DNA from: Notolepis coatsorum
Lineage: Eukaryota; Chordata; Actinopteri; Aulopiformes; Paralepididae
Length of the DNA: 64,000 bases
Direction of reading: 5' to 3'
NCBI GenBank assembly: GCA_963971535.1
Contig: OZ020593.1
Location: 37,121,384 to 37,185,383 of the forward strand
Positions 10,002 to 21,470 of this stretch are shown here, in pieces. Below the pieces are notes generated by a model. The model was not told the DNA's origin. It worked only from the letters and a program-made list of their open reading frames with translations, and ran no database searches. The translations under genes and the position numbers were made by a program. Every line of letters begins with the position of its first letter. The first letter of the stretch is position 1.

Positions 10002-10299
10002 TAGAATGCCGTGAATTGTGTCCCAGTAAGTAGCCACTACACGCAAATCATTAATCATACATCCAAAATAGCATACGTTTATTATTATACACGATGATGA
10101 TACAGCTCCCAGGGGAGCTTTAGAGACCCCCAGGGGAGCTGATGTCTGATCTAGGGGAGCTATAGCTCCCCGGGCTCCCCTCTTGTATCGCACCCTGGGC
10201 CAGATCCTCATAGGGGCGCTGTCTCGATAATGCAGTGTTATTAAAGTAGTTAAAGTTATGCGTGTAGCCGATGGCCTGGAAGCGTGTATAATTTCCCTA

Positions 10300-10995
10300 A
10301 CGGAGTTGCACTTCCGCGTTCGGTTTGCGCGATCTGAGGGAAGGAGGCCATTCACGCTAGTGTAGAGGGGCTAGTCGCTCAAATATAATCGTTTTATATA
10401 TAATTGTACCAACACAGATATTAGGCAGTACACACATTGTCCTGCAATACATGTACAGTGAATGCACAGCTACATACGCCATTTTTCCCTATATTTCTAT
10501 CGCTGCTGCGGTCTACAGAGAAATGCAATTCATGCCATGAAACTGCCTAAAATATATTATATACAATATATATAATTGTATCAACACAGATGCACTGCAT
10601 GGCACACAATTTATTGTCCTGCAATAAATGTACAGTTGATGCAGCTAATCACTCGTGTTTGACCTACATGAAAATACCTGAATTGAAAAAGACAAATAGA
10701 TGTTTATATTTTTATTTTTATTTTGTGCACGTTGTGCAAATGGAGAGGCTGTGCTCTTTGCACACAACCCGTTTCGGGAAACCCAGCCAGGCGTCGGAGC
10801 GGCGGTGTCAGCCTCCCCGCTGGTATCGCTGTCTTCCTCCTCCTCCTCCACTAGCGTGAACGGCCTCCTTCCCTCAGAGCGAGCCCACTTGTATCACCGG
10901 CAGCTGGACAGCAACATCGGAGCACTGTGATTGGTCCCGCCCCTATCTGCTCCCGGCCAATCAGATCACGCAAACCGAATGCGGAAGTGTTATCT
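10300..10995. repeat. Inverted-repeat element with an internal direct duplication
   Basis: Left arm (10305-10358, CGGTTTGCGCGATCTGAGGG onward) is the inverse of two blocks at 10851-10878 and 10960-10990. The right arm carries about 80 extra bases. Inside, 10397-10475 is repeated at 10570-10650 (both contain TATATAATTGTA, then CAACACAGAT and TTGTCCTGCAATA). It looks like a decayed TIR element; its superfamily is unknown. Confidence 0.5.
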
Positions 10996-11039
10996 CAGCA
11001 CCCCCAACTCTGACTGACTTCCCACGCCCCTGGCAGCCC

Positions 11040-11166
11040 TTGAGCCTGCATAGGCCAAGGTTGGGTGCTACCAGTGGTGGTAGAAGGAGGCAAATTTCCA
11101 GCCTACATTGTGGGGAGCGCTTTGAGTGTCTAGAAAAGCGCTATATAAATGTAATGATCATTCATT
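11040..11166 (+). mobile_element. LINE/SINE 3' end (L2-like)
   Basis: Contains GGGAGCGCTTTGAGTGTCTA, then AAAGCGCTATATAAATGTAA and a CATTCATTCA tail. This is a very common vertebrate L2-type 3' end, in plus orientation. Confidence 0.65.
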
Positions 11167-11819
11167 CAAGTCGTAATGCCGTTATTTCCTTTTGTCTGTG
11201 AGTCCATAAAGCACGTCTCCAATTCATGTGGGTGAAAGACACGGCTGATATAACGACAAAACCCATGATCAAATGATGGTCTAGGCGTTATTTATTTTCA
11301 TTTAGAGGCCGAATGCCATCACAGGTGGAAACGCCTGAGGGACCAGTACAGGAGAGAAAGAAAGAGAGGGAGGGGAAGAGAAGTGGGGCAGAAGCAAGTG
11401 ATGCCAGACCGTGGAGCTTTGCACGAGTCATGGGTTTCTGAAACATCATCAAATCTAGCCAGCCTTGAAGGGCCAGGAGCAGCCGACCGGTTACCCCTCC
11501 AGAACACGAAAAGGTGTTAGAAGCAGAGTTATTTCTCCACCTTTTTCTGTGTAGAGGACCCCCATATTGATACACATGAGGCTGCATACACCCATTCTAT
11601 ATACCTTATCTCAGGGACCTGTCCTGAGATAGAGAAGATTTTTATTATTAGATATGATTAGTCCAGAATTCCACAAATGTCTGTTAGCTGACGAGATAAC
11701 AGTGGAGAAAGTGAAACCGATCAAAATAGTCACTCTTATACAGTGTACTTTCTCATTAGGCTAAGTTCTAGTGAATTCAATTGTGAAATTAAACTATATT
11801 AAACTATTCTTATTCAACT
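11167..11819. other. Spacer, no recognised feature
   Basis: Moderate GC with purine-rich runs near 11350. No splice-flanked open frame, tandem array or recognisable transposon end. Confidence 0.45.
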
Positions 11820-11870
11820 TTCTGGGGACCCCCTGAAACCTCTCCAAGGACCCCACATTGAGAACCACTG
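11820..11870 (-). mobile_element. hAT-like terminus
   Basis: Read on the minus strand from 11870: CAGTGGTTCTCAATGTGGGG, followed by TCCTTGGAGAGG. CAGTGGTTCTCAA is a recurrent terminal motif of vertebrate hAT elements. The partner end was not found. Confidence 0.45.
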
Positions 11871-13369
11871 GTTTAGATAAAGCATAATTAAAAATCATAA
11901 TCTGTTCCAAAAGGGGGCGCCCTTTTTATGCCTTTTGGGGGGTTTTGGTGATCAAATATTGAATATTGAACTATAATAATCAGTGCAGGAGCTCACTTAT
12001 CCTTGAAAGACACTTTTATCACTGACTTAAAAGGCTCATACATCTCCATAAATGTTCAGGGGGGAGGGAATAAGTGCTTACCCTACAGACCCCAAGAAGT
12101 GCTGTATATTCTGTATTGTTTAATATAAATGCATTTTTTATTCCAATCCCGATTTGTATTTGAGATTCCAAAATCCCATCGGACTTGACTTCTTCGTGTC
12201 CCTCAATGAGTGTAATACCAGCATTCAACTGTATGTGCCACAGCGGTTTCAATCATCATCATCATCACCACCCACGCTATGCATAAAATATATAGGTCCG
12301 CGGAGAGGCACGCTGAGGAGGCCGTGCAAACTGCAATGGAATATGGGGCATCTCTCTCTCTTTACCTAATATTTTGATTCTATCCTGACATTTTTCAGTT
12401 GGAAGGGCAGTCTATATGCGTAACGGTAAAAACAAATATTATTATAATCTTTTTTCAAAAAGGGCACTTTTTTTATGAGGCTCAAAAAGGCAGGTGCTCA
12501 AGCACCCCTTGGGCTCTATGTGTGCACGTGCCTGGTCTGACAGCACTACAATTACATTTTCATATAATAATATCATAACGCAGAGGCTGAGACTCACTTT
12601 TTTTTGCTGCCGGTAGAACATCGCCGTACGAATTGGAAGAGCCGTCACGTGTAGCGCTAACCCTTCCAGAAGCTTTGTGGTCCGGGCTTGAACTTCCCAT
12701 AAATGTGTCTCCATAAATCCTTTGTAGGCTACATCCCTTCAATATAATTACATGTAAATCCTTTTGTACATATATTGTTGACTTAATTACATATAGGCCT
12801 ACATGTAATATATATATATATTTTTATGAATCTCTTTTTTATTTATTTTTATGAATACCATTATTAACTTCAGTCCTCAACATACATATCAAATATTAAT
12901 AAATTTTCACGATCTTAACCCCTTAAATACCAGTTTTTGTGATTAAAATGTGGCATTTTTTCAAGACAAAAAACACAAAGGGTTAATTATTTTCCATCCC
13001 ATAAATGATAAATGGAATTTTATTTTGGTGGGATTATCAGAGCCTGAAGTGTCAAAGATTGGCAGCAAAATTTATTTTGATACATTTAAATTTTTTGTGC
13101 TGTGACACATTGTATATCTTACCATTTGTGATTGTGACCAGAAATGTACATGCCATAAAAACATATATTTGTTTTCATGAATACCATTATTCACTCAACA
13201 TACATATATTCAAATATTCATTCGTTTTCACAATTGTATATAGTTTTTGTGAAAATACTATATAATAATAATAATTTTATAACAGAAAACGTTTTTATGT
13301 ACAGGAATAAAACATAAACATAACATAACAAATAACTACATAAACATAACAAATAACTACTATTTACAA
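11871..13369. other. AT-rich spacer
   Basis: Mostly AT-rich sequence with a short ATC microsatellite (12250-12270), a TA run (12808-12822) and repeated AAATAACTAC/ATAAACATAAC words at 13318-13375. TTAACCCC at 12917 and GGGTTAA at 12981 look like piggyBac-style ends but are too close together to bound an element. Confidence 0.45.
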
Positions 13370-13642
13370 CTATTTACAATTTGAGCAAGTGTATGCCACT
13401 GTGCCCGTATGTTCCTTGCAAATTGCCCGGTGGCATTTGCAACACTCCCGGGCATATCTGCCTTCCGATCCCACGCACAAATGGCATCTATTTAGTTCGC
13501 GAAAGTCGACCATTTTGGAAAATTTGAACGTCAGGAATTGTCGTTTTTTTGTGGCCATTTTGAAGAGGCTGCACCGACAGCTTTCGATGAGCATTGGACG
13601 TTTTCCGAACGACACTTCCCAAAGGCCTCTATGGGGTTTCAA
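13370..13642 (-). pseudogene. piggyBac-like transposase, C-terminal cysteine-rich fragment
   Basis: The minus strand encodes 90 residues ending in a natural stop (TAG). The last 40 residues carry the spacing C-x2-C, then C-x2-C-x4-C-x2-H, then C-x2-C, read as CHLC, CCKCHRAICKEH and CSNC. This is the zinc-binding arrangement at the extreme C-terminus of piggyBac-family transposases, where it helps bind transposon ends. The DDE catalytic core expected upstream (above 13642) is absent, so this is a remnant. The first 45 residues are not recognisable. Confidence is moderate because only the cysteine-rich tail supports the call. Confidence 0.5.
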
Positions 13643-13884
13643 GCAAATTACTTCTGTATGAATCTTTTTAATATCTCTTATTACACAAAATGTAACATTA
13701 TTGGTATATATTGAAGCACAGTTAGTTTCTCTTCCCTATGTTTAGCATGTAGCAACAATTATATTTGAAATTAGTTTCAAAATGGTGCCACCCTGGCAAA
13801 AATAAAAAAGCTACTGTACATACAGTAGATTTCATTATCTGTTCTTATGCACGCCATACTAAATCCAAATTGAACTCGGGCATT

Positions 13885-14375
13885 TGAAAGATAATATATG
13901 TATATAAATGTGCGAATTGGCTATAATAAGGTAATTTATAAGCCTACTATTCTATATTCTATAATAATATTTCAAATTGCATTGGTCCGGATGGGAGAAT
14001 TCAGTACTGTATCTACAAAACCTTCTGTTTAATCATCTTCCCTTTATTAATTTCCTTAGATATTTTGTACACATGATCTCAAGAAAGTACTGAACGAGAT
14101 CATTGGCAGTTTTTCATGTCTGGTAATTTTTAGCATGGTGTTATTCACTGTCAAAGATGCAAAGAAAAATCATAATTCATATTCTCCTTTGTTTCATCAC
14201 AATTTAAGCAAGCCTAGTAATAGACACAATATTTCTGACACTGGGAATACATTCACTGAGATCCATAGATGTACCTAGATACCAAGAATATGCAAATGTA
14301 CCTTGTTGAAGTGGAGCAATATTCCATTTACTTAGGTAAGTATTTTAGGCGGATTTTCAGAAAATAGGGCTCCGG
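13885..14375. repeat. Dispersed repeat Y, uninterrupted copy
   Basis: About 490 bp whose left part recurs at 23080-23225 and right part at 31922-32215. Shared words include GAATTCAGTACTGTATCTAC on the left and TTAGCATGGTGTT, CACAATATTTCTGA and AGAAGTGGAG on the right. It serves as the unoccupied reference for the 8.7-kb insertion. Origin unknown. Confidence 0.65.
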
Positions 14376-14394
14376 GCTTAATAGGTTAAGGGGA

Positions 14395-14475
14395 TGCATG
14401 TTTAGATCAGGGTCCCCCATTTTCAATTCATCATGACATTTATGACATACACGACATACAGATAAACAGTACTGT
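14395..14475 (-). mobile_element. LINE 3' end fragment, CAAT/CATT-tailed family
   Basis: Matches inverted GAATTGAAAATGGGGGACCC and neighbouring words of the family found complete at 35375-35522. The tandem tail is missing here. Confidence 0.5.
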
Positions 14476-14807
14476 ACCTCCAACCAGAGGACCATTGTAC
14501 GCCGACACATGATGTTGGCGAATAAGGCCATCGGCCAACGCCTCGTCCCCCTCCGGCAGCTATGTGCCTACAAGCTGAAACAAAAGAAAAGAAAAGAGAG
14601 AAACCAAATACAATTATTAATTTCATTTTCTAGGCCAATAAATTTTTTTTTCACATCATACTATATGGAAGTGCAGAGAACATTTCGTCAGCGACTCAGT
14701 GCATGTGTGTGTGTGTTCCTGTGGGCAAGCCTGGATTAACGATGGGGCCGTTTGGGCCGCGGCCCGTGGGCCTCGAGCTCCTGAGGGGCCTCCAAACCAT
14801 TTTTTTT

Positions 14808-15115
14808 GTTCTCTTATTTTGGAGATCGATGTCATTCTGTGACACTGAAATGAAAAAATATTTCATCAACTAAAATATTTAGTCAACAAAAATATTTCAG
14901 CCTAGTCACACCTCTCGGGTGACTTCCTAGTGCAGGGGTCGGCAACCTGCGGCTCCAGAGCCGCATGCAGCTCTTTAGCCAATCAGCTGCGGCTCCCTGG
15001 CCCAACATTTTTTTAAATATATCTTTTTGTTTTTTAAGTTTTTTTTTTATCTCTTATTTTGGAGATCGATGTCATACATGTGACACTGAAATGAAAAAAT
15101 ATTTCATCAACTCAA
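14808..15115. repeat. Direct repeat pair of about 65 bp
   Basis: CTCTTATTTTGGAGATCGAT, then GTGACACTGAAATGAAAAAA and TATTTCATCAACT, occur at 14811-14872 and 15052-15112. The hAT-like terminus at 14934 starts between the two copies. Confidence 0.75.
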
Positions 15116-15600
15116 ACAGTACGTCACACCCCGCGCCTATCCCTGCCGTCTGCAAGTGGCTAATCTTGAGTTTCCGACCCCCCAGTAAGCTAACCATGGA
15201 TAAATCCAAAAGAAGGAAAGTCTGAGGAAAATAGAGGGTTTAATTCAGCGTGGACAGATTAATTTGCTTTCACGACTAACGATGCAGGCTTACCTGTATG
15301 CCTGATATGTGGTGAGAAATTTGCGAACAACAAAAAAATTTAGATAAATTATAGATTTTCGACAAATAAGGGAAGGACTCAAATAGAGCTGCATAGTTCA
15401 GGGTTTTATTTCAAAGTAGGTCTACAGATGCCAGTGTTTTTTCTCCTTTTCTGTGTTTTATTTCAAAGTAGGTCTACACATGGTAGTCTTTTTTCAAAGT
15501 GGACTACTTTTTATTTTATAAATGTTCCACAAATAAGGGAAGGACTCAAATATACCTGAATAGTTCAGGGTTTTATTTCAAAGTTGGTCTACAGACACCA
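14934..15600 (+). mobile_element. Decayed hAT element, left end
   Basis: Starts CAGGGGTCGGCAACCTGCGG, followed by CTCCAGAGCCGCATGCAGCT, a conserved terminal sequence of a vertebrate hAT family. A transposase start follows at 15196. The expected mirrored end was not found, so it is truncated or rearranged. Repeated GTTTTATTTCAAAGTAGG words at 15400-15590 probably belong to it. Confidence 0.55.
15196..15345 (+). pseudogene. hAT transposase N-terminus (BED-type finger), decayed
   Basis: Begins MDKSKRRKV and then hits a stop. Further along, in broken frames, come FNSAWTD and DAGLPVCLICGEKFANN. A lysine-rich start followed by a W-x2 motif and a C-x2-C zinc-finger half is typical of hAT transposases of the kind domesticated as GTF2IRD2- or ZBED-like proteins. 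Several stops and a frame change show it is dead. The catalytic domain is absent. Confidence 0.5.
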
Positions 15601-16004
15601 GTGTTTTGACTGACGTTATTAGGTGGAGTTGTGACAGGTCCGTTGTTGTGGAGTGGAAAGAGGAAGAAGGTGAATAAAACCGTTATGTTGATGATCAGAT
15701 ATTAATTCTCCCGTGATTTTATTTTACTATAGTTTGAAAGTATAGGTGGACTATTCCTACGTAGTTACACCGAGACCCAGTTGCCCAGCCATTGCTCCAT
15801 TATAAACCCATGCCGTGTGCAGTATACTGCTATCTAGAATGCTGGCTAAGAACAAATAACGTGGGTGAAGAAATGTATCAAAGCGCTTGCGCTGCACACA
15901 TAGGAAACGGAAATGCTGCACTAATAATAACATGAATTATTCTAAAACTTATTATTTTGTCTCTTCTTAAAATTAAGAGAGATTTCGGCGAGATTTTATT
16001 TTGT

Positions 16005-16177
16005 AAACTGCATTTTGTGTCGTAGTTTTTAGTCAACGACATTGCATGAATCATTTAGTCACGTTAGTATCACATGATCTCCATTAATGTGACGTCTCGT
16101 CTCGTTGTTGTCAGGGGAAAAATATGGTCATTGACGACGATATTTAGTCATCATTTTCGTTGACTAAATTAACACTG
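16005..16177 (-). mobile_element. hAT-like terminus rich in GTTGACTAAAT motifs
   Basis: Minus strand from 16177: CAGTGTTAATTTAGTCAACG, then AAAATGATGACTAAATATCG. The subterminal repeats of TTTAGTCAACG-type words continue to about 16020. A similar fragment, CTAAAATATTTAGTCAAC, lies at 14870-14890. No paired end with matching target duplication was found. Confidence 0.45.
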
Positions 16178-17234
16178 GCCTACATAAATCACAGCCTATC
16201 TTTGTTCTTCAGTGCCAACATAACGTCCAGTTTCCAAAAGTAAAGGCAATATTCCAGACCTAATCTGGGCACACAGAGATCTTTTCTTCTTGTGCAGGTT
16301 ATATTTCACATAATTCTCAGTACTGAACACATTTTTTACGTATGTTCTGAGTTTTGGCTCAGTCTAGATCTCACAGCCATTTTTCTTAAACGGCTGGAAA
16401 ACAGCCTCCTTAATCATGACAATGTTAACATTCTCTTTGTATAATTCTTCAAGTCAACTTCTGTTCTCTGAAATATCTCCTGCTGAATTTTCTTCCACAA
16501 CAGGAAGAATCACTGTGAGTGCTACTGTAATTTTGAGTTACAGAGGTTTGAATACACTGAAATAAAAGTTTATTTTACTTATGTCTGAATTATTTTGCAA
16601 ACAGATACCTGCAAAAGAGTTCCAGCTGAGAGGTATGAGCTGGAAAACACAATGGGTCCACAGCCAAAGTTGATAACAATACCACAGAAAATCTGTGTTT
16701 TGCACATATTTTTCTAATGGTATGTATCGGTATGTTTATCCAAAAAATTGCCACCAATACATTTGCATGTGCAAGAAAGTCTTCTCAAGTATTCTATCCG
16801 CGGAAATATCCCTCACGTCATATATCGTATATATATAGAATTTCATTGGCTACAAAAACGGTCAATCATTTTCATCGTCAGAGGTGATTGGTCTGGTCAT
16901 CGGGAGGTGAAACCGGAGGTGGTAACTTTTTCGAAACTGACGCTCGTTGGCTGTTTCGTCTTATAAGCCGAAATTGGAAGCACGTAATATGCCAGATAGG
17001 GTGTCAATCAAAGGGCGGCCATTTTAGCTTTCAACTGATGTGTTGGTTGATGGACAATAACACTGCATGATGGCTCTGGGCTGCATTTCTCCTGATCATT
17101 CAATACATTGGAAAGTTGAATTTGTTGAAGTTGAATTTTTCGATCGTCACCACACTCGACCTATTGCATGCTTCGTGTCTCGAGTTACAAGACGAAATAT
17201 CCAGCGAGCGTCATTTGACAAGCCGTTCCGACGA
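16178..17234. other. Spacer, partly palindromic
   Basis: Mostly unrecognised. GACGCTCGTTGGCTGTTTCG at 16939-16958 is mirrored imperfectly at 17189-17211 (AAGACGAAATATCCAGCGAG), suggesting an old inverted-repeat element into which the hAT at 17243 inserted. Confidence 0.4.
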
Positions 17235-17242
17235 GTGACCAC

Positions 17243-17699
17243 CAGTGGCGGCCGGTGTGAACTACATTTGGGTGGGCGCGGGGGGGTGAAGGGGGGGGGG
17301 GGGGGGCAAGCGGACAGCTGACCAAGCGAATACTGACTCATAACGTTACCCGAGACGTGAGAGATTCGACTCACGCTCACGGCAATGAATCGGCTCTTAT
17401 GAACGAGTCGCTCATGACCGACACATCACTAGTTACCCCGTTTCCAACGTTAAGTCGAGTTCATTCATACTACACTAGAAGTACACGTATGATCAATCCA
17501 ATAATGAACACATATATATATCTTGTCATTTTAAACAAGTTACCATTCATTCATTCATCCATTATGCGTCACCTGCGGCGAAATTAAATGTTATAGTTCA
17601 ACAACAACACGCTGTGTTGAGAGAGAGAGAGAGAGAAAGAGAGAAAGAGAGAGCGAGAGAGAGAGAGAGCGAGAGAGAGAGAGAGCGAGAGAGCGAGAG

Positions 17700-17761
<62 letters not shown>

Positions 17762-18518
17762 CATTAACTCACTTTGTTTAGTTATAACGTGGTCCAGGAG
17801 GGCTTGATAAAGTGTATATATCCACTGTCCCACAGTCCCAGACTGTTGATGTATATCCACTGTCCAGACTGCATCCAGCTAGCCAAATAGCTTCTTGTTA
17901 GCCAGGTTAGGCACACCAACACAAGTGACGACGAGCTGTGTCTTTGCCCATTTCCGCATCGAACAGCCTGCAAACTACCTGGCGTTCTATCGCCCTGCTC
18001 TAAGACAAACTCTAACCTTAACCAACTTTGAAAGAGTGCCTAAGCTTAATCGTCGAAAGAACTTGCCTAACCTTAACCAACTTCGAATAGTAACTAAGCC
18101 TAACCTGTGTAGACACTGGCGTCGGCCAATCAGAGAGCGTCTCCGAGAAATGCGGCTAGAGCGTCTCCGAGAAATGCGGCTACGGAAAGTATAGACGCTG
18201 CTTGCTTAGATGATATAGATCGCTTGAAAACGCGCCCGGCTTCCATCATATTACATCATATTTCAACGCACAGTGCGTTACGTGCGTTGACCTATTTGAT
18301 TGGCTGTGAGGATACAGCGATGAAACCAGTGCACGCCATGCTGTGCGCGATATGTCTCGCCCCCGGCCTGAGAGGTAGTTACTAGTCACTTCCTGTGAAT
18401 GAAAAACTATTATTTATATTTGATATATTAACGTTATATTGTGCATTGGAAACACAAACATACTTAAAATGAGTAAATATTATTCATTTTAAACATGTTT
18501 ATTTTATTTCTAGGGCTA

Positions 18519-18549
<31 letters not shown>

Positions 18550-18630
18550 TATTTTCTTCTTCTTCTCTCTTTTAACCAGGGAGGGCGGCGCTCTAGCGCC
18601 CAGCCGCCCACTATCGGCCGGCCGCCACTG
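17243..18630. mobile_element. hAT element, family P, copy 1
   Basis: Left end CAGTGGCGGCCGG; right end reverse-complemented CAGTGGCGGCCGGC. GTGACCAC flanks both sides (17235-17242 and 18631-18638). It shares long internal blocks with the element at 26999-28768, such as CTGCAAACTACCTGGCGTTC, CTCTAAGACAAACTCTAACC and CACGCTCACGGCAATGAATC. No transposase is visible. It carries a poly-G run (17292-17307), GA microsatellites (17620-17758) and a TA run (18527-18552). Confidence 0.88.
17620..17758. repeat. GA microsatellite
   Basis: GA dinucleotides with scattered GCGA interruptions, inside hAT family P copy 1. Copy 2 has shorter GA tracts at 27758-27787 and 27893-27911. Confidence 0.95.
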
Positions 18631-18638
18631 GTGACCAC

Positions 18639-19114
18639 GTCCGATTGTAAACGGTCCTTAACTGATGGCGAAAATTATTGACCACCACTGTAGCCAAGGA
18701 GCGTCTGCTCCGAAAGCGATCCCAGACGAGCGCTGATTGCAACGATAAGGAGGCAGAAGAAGACCAACAAGTTCTTTGTTTTGACTCGCACGTCTGAATG
18801 AATAGAAGCGGCTGGCCATTTTGGATAATCATGCTGAATTATTGCGGTACACACATTACAAAAACCTTTGTAAAACACAGGTTTTCCGTGGGATTTTTAT
18901 AAACTCTGGACCTGTATGTATAAGACTACAGGCTATGGAATCGTTATGTTTTCCAGCTCCTACCTCTCAGCTGGAACCCAAAAACAGGCATCTGGCAACA
19001 AGTCAACACAAAAGTAAGGAGCAAATATTTAATTTCCGTGTGTTCAAAACTTTTTCTATTACATTAGCACTCAAAGTGAATTTTAAGTATAAAGTATAAT
19101 AAATCACAAATTAC
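18639..19114. other. Spacer, no recognised feature
   Basis: Continues the sequence interrupted by the hAT at 17243. No recognised gene or repeat. Confidence 0.4.
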
Positions 19115-19500
19115 TTTGGGTATAATAATAATAATAATTAATTGTATTTATATAGCGCTTCTCAATGACCCGAAGTCGCTGACAGTAGTTATAGGAACAT
19201 AGTAAAAACAAAGAAACAAAACACAAAGAAACAAAAACAAAGAAACAAAAACAAAAGGAACATGAGACCATGGGGGGAACAGGGGAAGACCGCATGAGAT
19301 AGCACAAAAAGACAGAGCGACAGGAGACAGACATCAATCGGGTTGGATGGGGGGGGGTTATGGGTGGGTGGGGTTGAAGGCAAGGGCGAACAGGTGGGTT
19401 TTGAGACGAGCTTTAAAGGTGGAGAGTGTTGGGGAGTCTCTGATGGACTGAGGGAGGGAGTTCCAGAGTCGGGGTGCAGTGCGAGAGAAGGCCCGGGTAT
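19115..19500 (-). mobile_element. LINE/SINE 3' region (L2-like), minus strand
   Basis: The left end is a TAA microsatellite tail followed by ATTTATATAGCGCTTCTCAA, the inverse of the usual AAGCGCTATATAAAT 3' end. Further right come GGTGGGTTTTGAGACGAGC and AGGGAGGGAGTTCCAGAGTC, a stretch common in fish repeats of this kind. No intact reading frame. Confidence 0.55.
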
Positions 19501-19716
19501 GCAATCAACCTGCGTTTTATGCTAAATGTGCCCGACTGTTAAGGGGTTCAATTAACCACCCATAATTTTTTTTTTTTTGGGTTAGCACTCCCTGCTAGTA
19601 GTGCACCTTAACCACACCTTCATACCTGCATTTCTGTGTTCACACACCAGAACTAAAAGATAACCAGTGTTTCATGTATGGGTGTGATTAGGGTTGCACA
19701 GATAGACAGACAGACA

Positions 19717-19932
<216 letters not shown>

Positions 19933-20117
19933 ATGCCCTTAAACACACACATTCTCCCCCACATAACCAGACCCAATCCCTGCAATCACATAGACATGTA
20001 TGTGCACGCCCCAACAACCAGCCTCCTCATAGTCCACTACCTCCACTGATAGACAGTGAAACAGAAGGCTGCTCTTTGAGTACAAGTAGAGCGATGTAAT
20101 TCAGCGACCCAGGAGCC

Positions 20118-21212
20118 AGAGAACACATACCTGAATGGGCTCCATGGAATGGGGACAGATAACACATACCTGAACGGGCTCTGAGGACAGAGAAGACATA
20201 CCTGAACGGGCTCCATGGCCTGGGGACAGAGAACAGATACCTGAACGGGCTCCGTGGCCTGGGGACAGAGAACAGATACCTGAACGGGCTCCGTGGCCTG
20301 GGGACAGAGAACAGATACCTGAACGGGCTCTGTGGCCTGGGGACAGTGAACTCATACCTGAACGGGCTCCGTGGCCTGGGGACAGAGAACACATACCTGA
20401 ACGGGCTCCGTGGCCTGGGGACAGAGAACAGATACCTGAACGGGCTCCGCGGCCTGGGGACAGAGAACTCATACCTGAACGGGCTCCGTGGCCTGGGGAC
20501 AGAGAACTCATACCTGAACGGGCTCCGTGGCCTGGGGACAGAGAACACGTACCTGAACGGGCTCTGTGGCCTGGGGACAGAGAACACATACCTGAACGGG
20601 CTCTGTGGCCTGGGGACAGAGAACACATACCTGAACGGGCTCCGTGGCCTGGGGACAGAAAACTCATACCTGAACGGGCTCCGTGGCCTGGGGACAGAGA
20701 ACACATACCTGAACGGGCTCCGTGGCCTGGGGAAAGAGAACAGATACCTGAACGGGCTCTGTGGCCTGGGGACAGAAAAGACATACCTGACGGGGTCCGT
20801 GGCCTGGGGACAGATAACACATACCTGAACGGGCTCCGTGGCCTGGGGACAGAGAACTCATACCTGAACGGGCTCTGTGGCCTGGGGACAGAGAACTCAT
20901 ACCTGAACGGGCTCTGTGGCCTGGGGACAGAGAACTCATACCTGACGGGGTCCGTGGCCTGGGGACAGAGAACTCATACCTGACGGGGTCCGTGGCCTGG
21001 GGACAGAGAACTCATACCTGAACGGGCTCGGTGGCCTGGGGACAGAGAACTCATACCTGAACGGGCTCCGTGGCCTGGGGACAGAAAAGACATACCTGAA
21101 CAGAGTCTGTGACCTGGGGACAGAGAACTCATCTGAACAGAGTCTGTGACCTGGGGACAGAGAACTCATCTGAACGGGCTCTGTGGCCTGGGGACAGAGA
21201 ACACATACCCAT
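20118..21212. repeat. Minisatellite, 39-bp unit, about 28 copies
   Basis: Unit: CATACCTGAACGGGCTCCGT plus GGCCTGGGGACAGAGAACT. The period is thirteen codons, so frames remain open on both strands for over 200 codons (plus-strand peptide unit YLNGLRGLGTENT). Units degenerate toward both ends and a few have lost two to four bases, shifting the frame. No start context, splice site or conserved flanking domain supports translation. Confidence 0.95.
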
Positions 21213-21239
21213 AACGGACTTGAGGACATAGTAGAAGAC

Positions 21240-21470
21240 AGTAGACAGCTATCCGGGTGCAAGCTAGCCTAGTTTAGTACAAATTAATGGAAGCAGATAT
21301 GGACCACTAGACTAGCTTTTGGCCAAAAACACCTCTCCCAGAGTTTTAAGATAGGCTAGTGGTCCGTATCCACTTCCATTCATGTGTGCTAAGCTAGGCT
21401 AGCTTGCAGCCAGATAGCTTTCTACTGAACGCACACAGAAGAAATTGGTATCCATCTTCTTGTCTGACTC
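21240..21470. repeat. Foldback element Q, copy 1
   Basis: Nearly palindromic: GCTAGCCTAGTTTAGTACAA on the left is mirrored by TGTGCTAAGCTAGGCTAGC on the right, and AATGGAAGCAGATATGGACC is mirrored by GGTCCGTATCCACTTCCATT. The centre contains TTGGCCAAAAACACCTC. A second copy lies at 32855-33085. Confidence 0.75.

Larger units (their letters stand above)
9456..10197. mobile_element. hAT-like element carrying an LTR and gag fragment
   Basis: GGCCAGAT lies immediately outside both ends (9448-9455 and 10198-10205). The ends are short inverted repeats, CAGTGTGCGAT on the left and CAGGGTGCGAT on the reverse-complemented right. Repeat X is uninterrupted at this point in its other copy, which provides an empty site. 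There is no transposase; the interior is largely a piece of a retrotransposon. Confidence 0.7.

Noticed and set aside
12917-12987. TTAACCCC and GGGTTAA as the two ends of a piggyBac element
   Set aside because: Only about 65 bp apart and not followed by matching inverted repeats; they do not bracket the transposase remnant at 13370.
20027-20939. Long minus-strand frames with an FSVPRPRSPFRYE-type repeat
   Set aside because: A translation of the 39-bp minisatellite; thirteen codons per unit keep any frame open.
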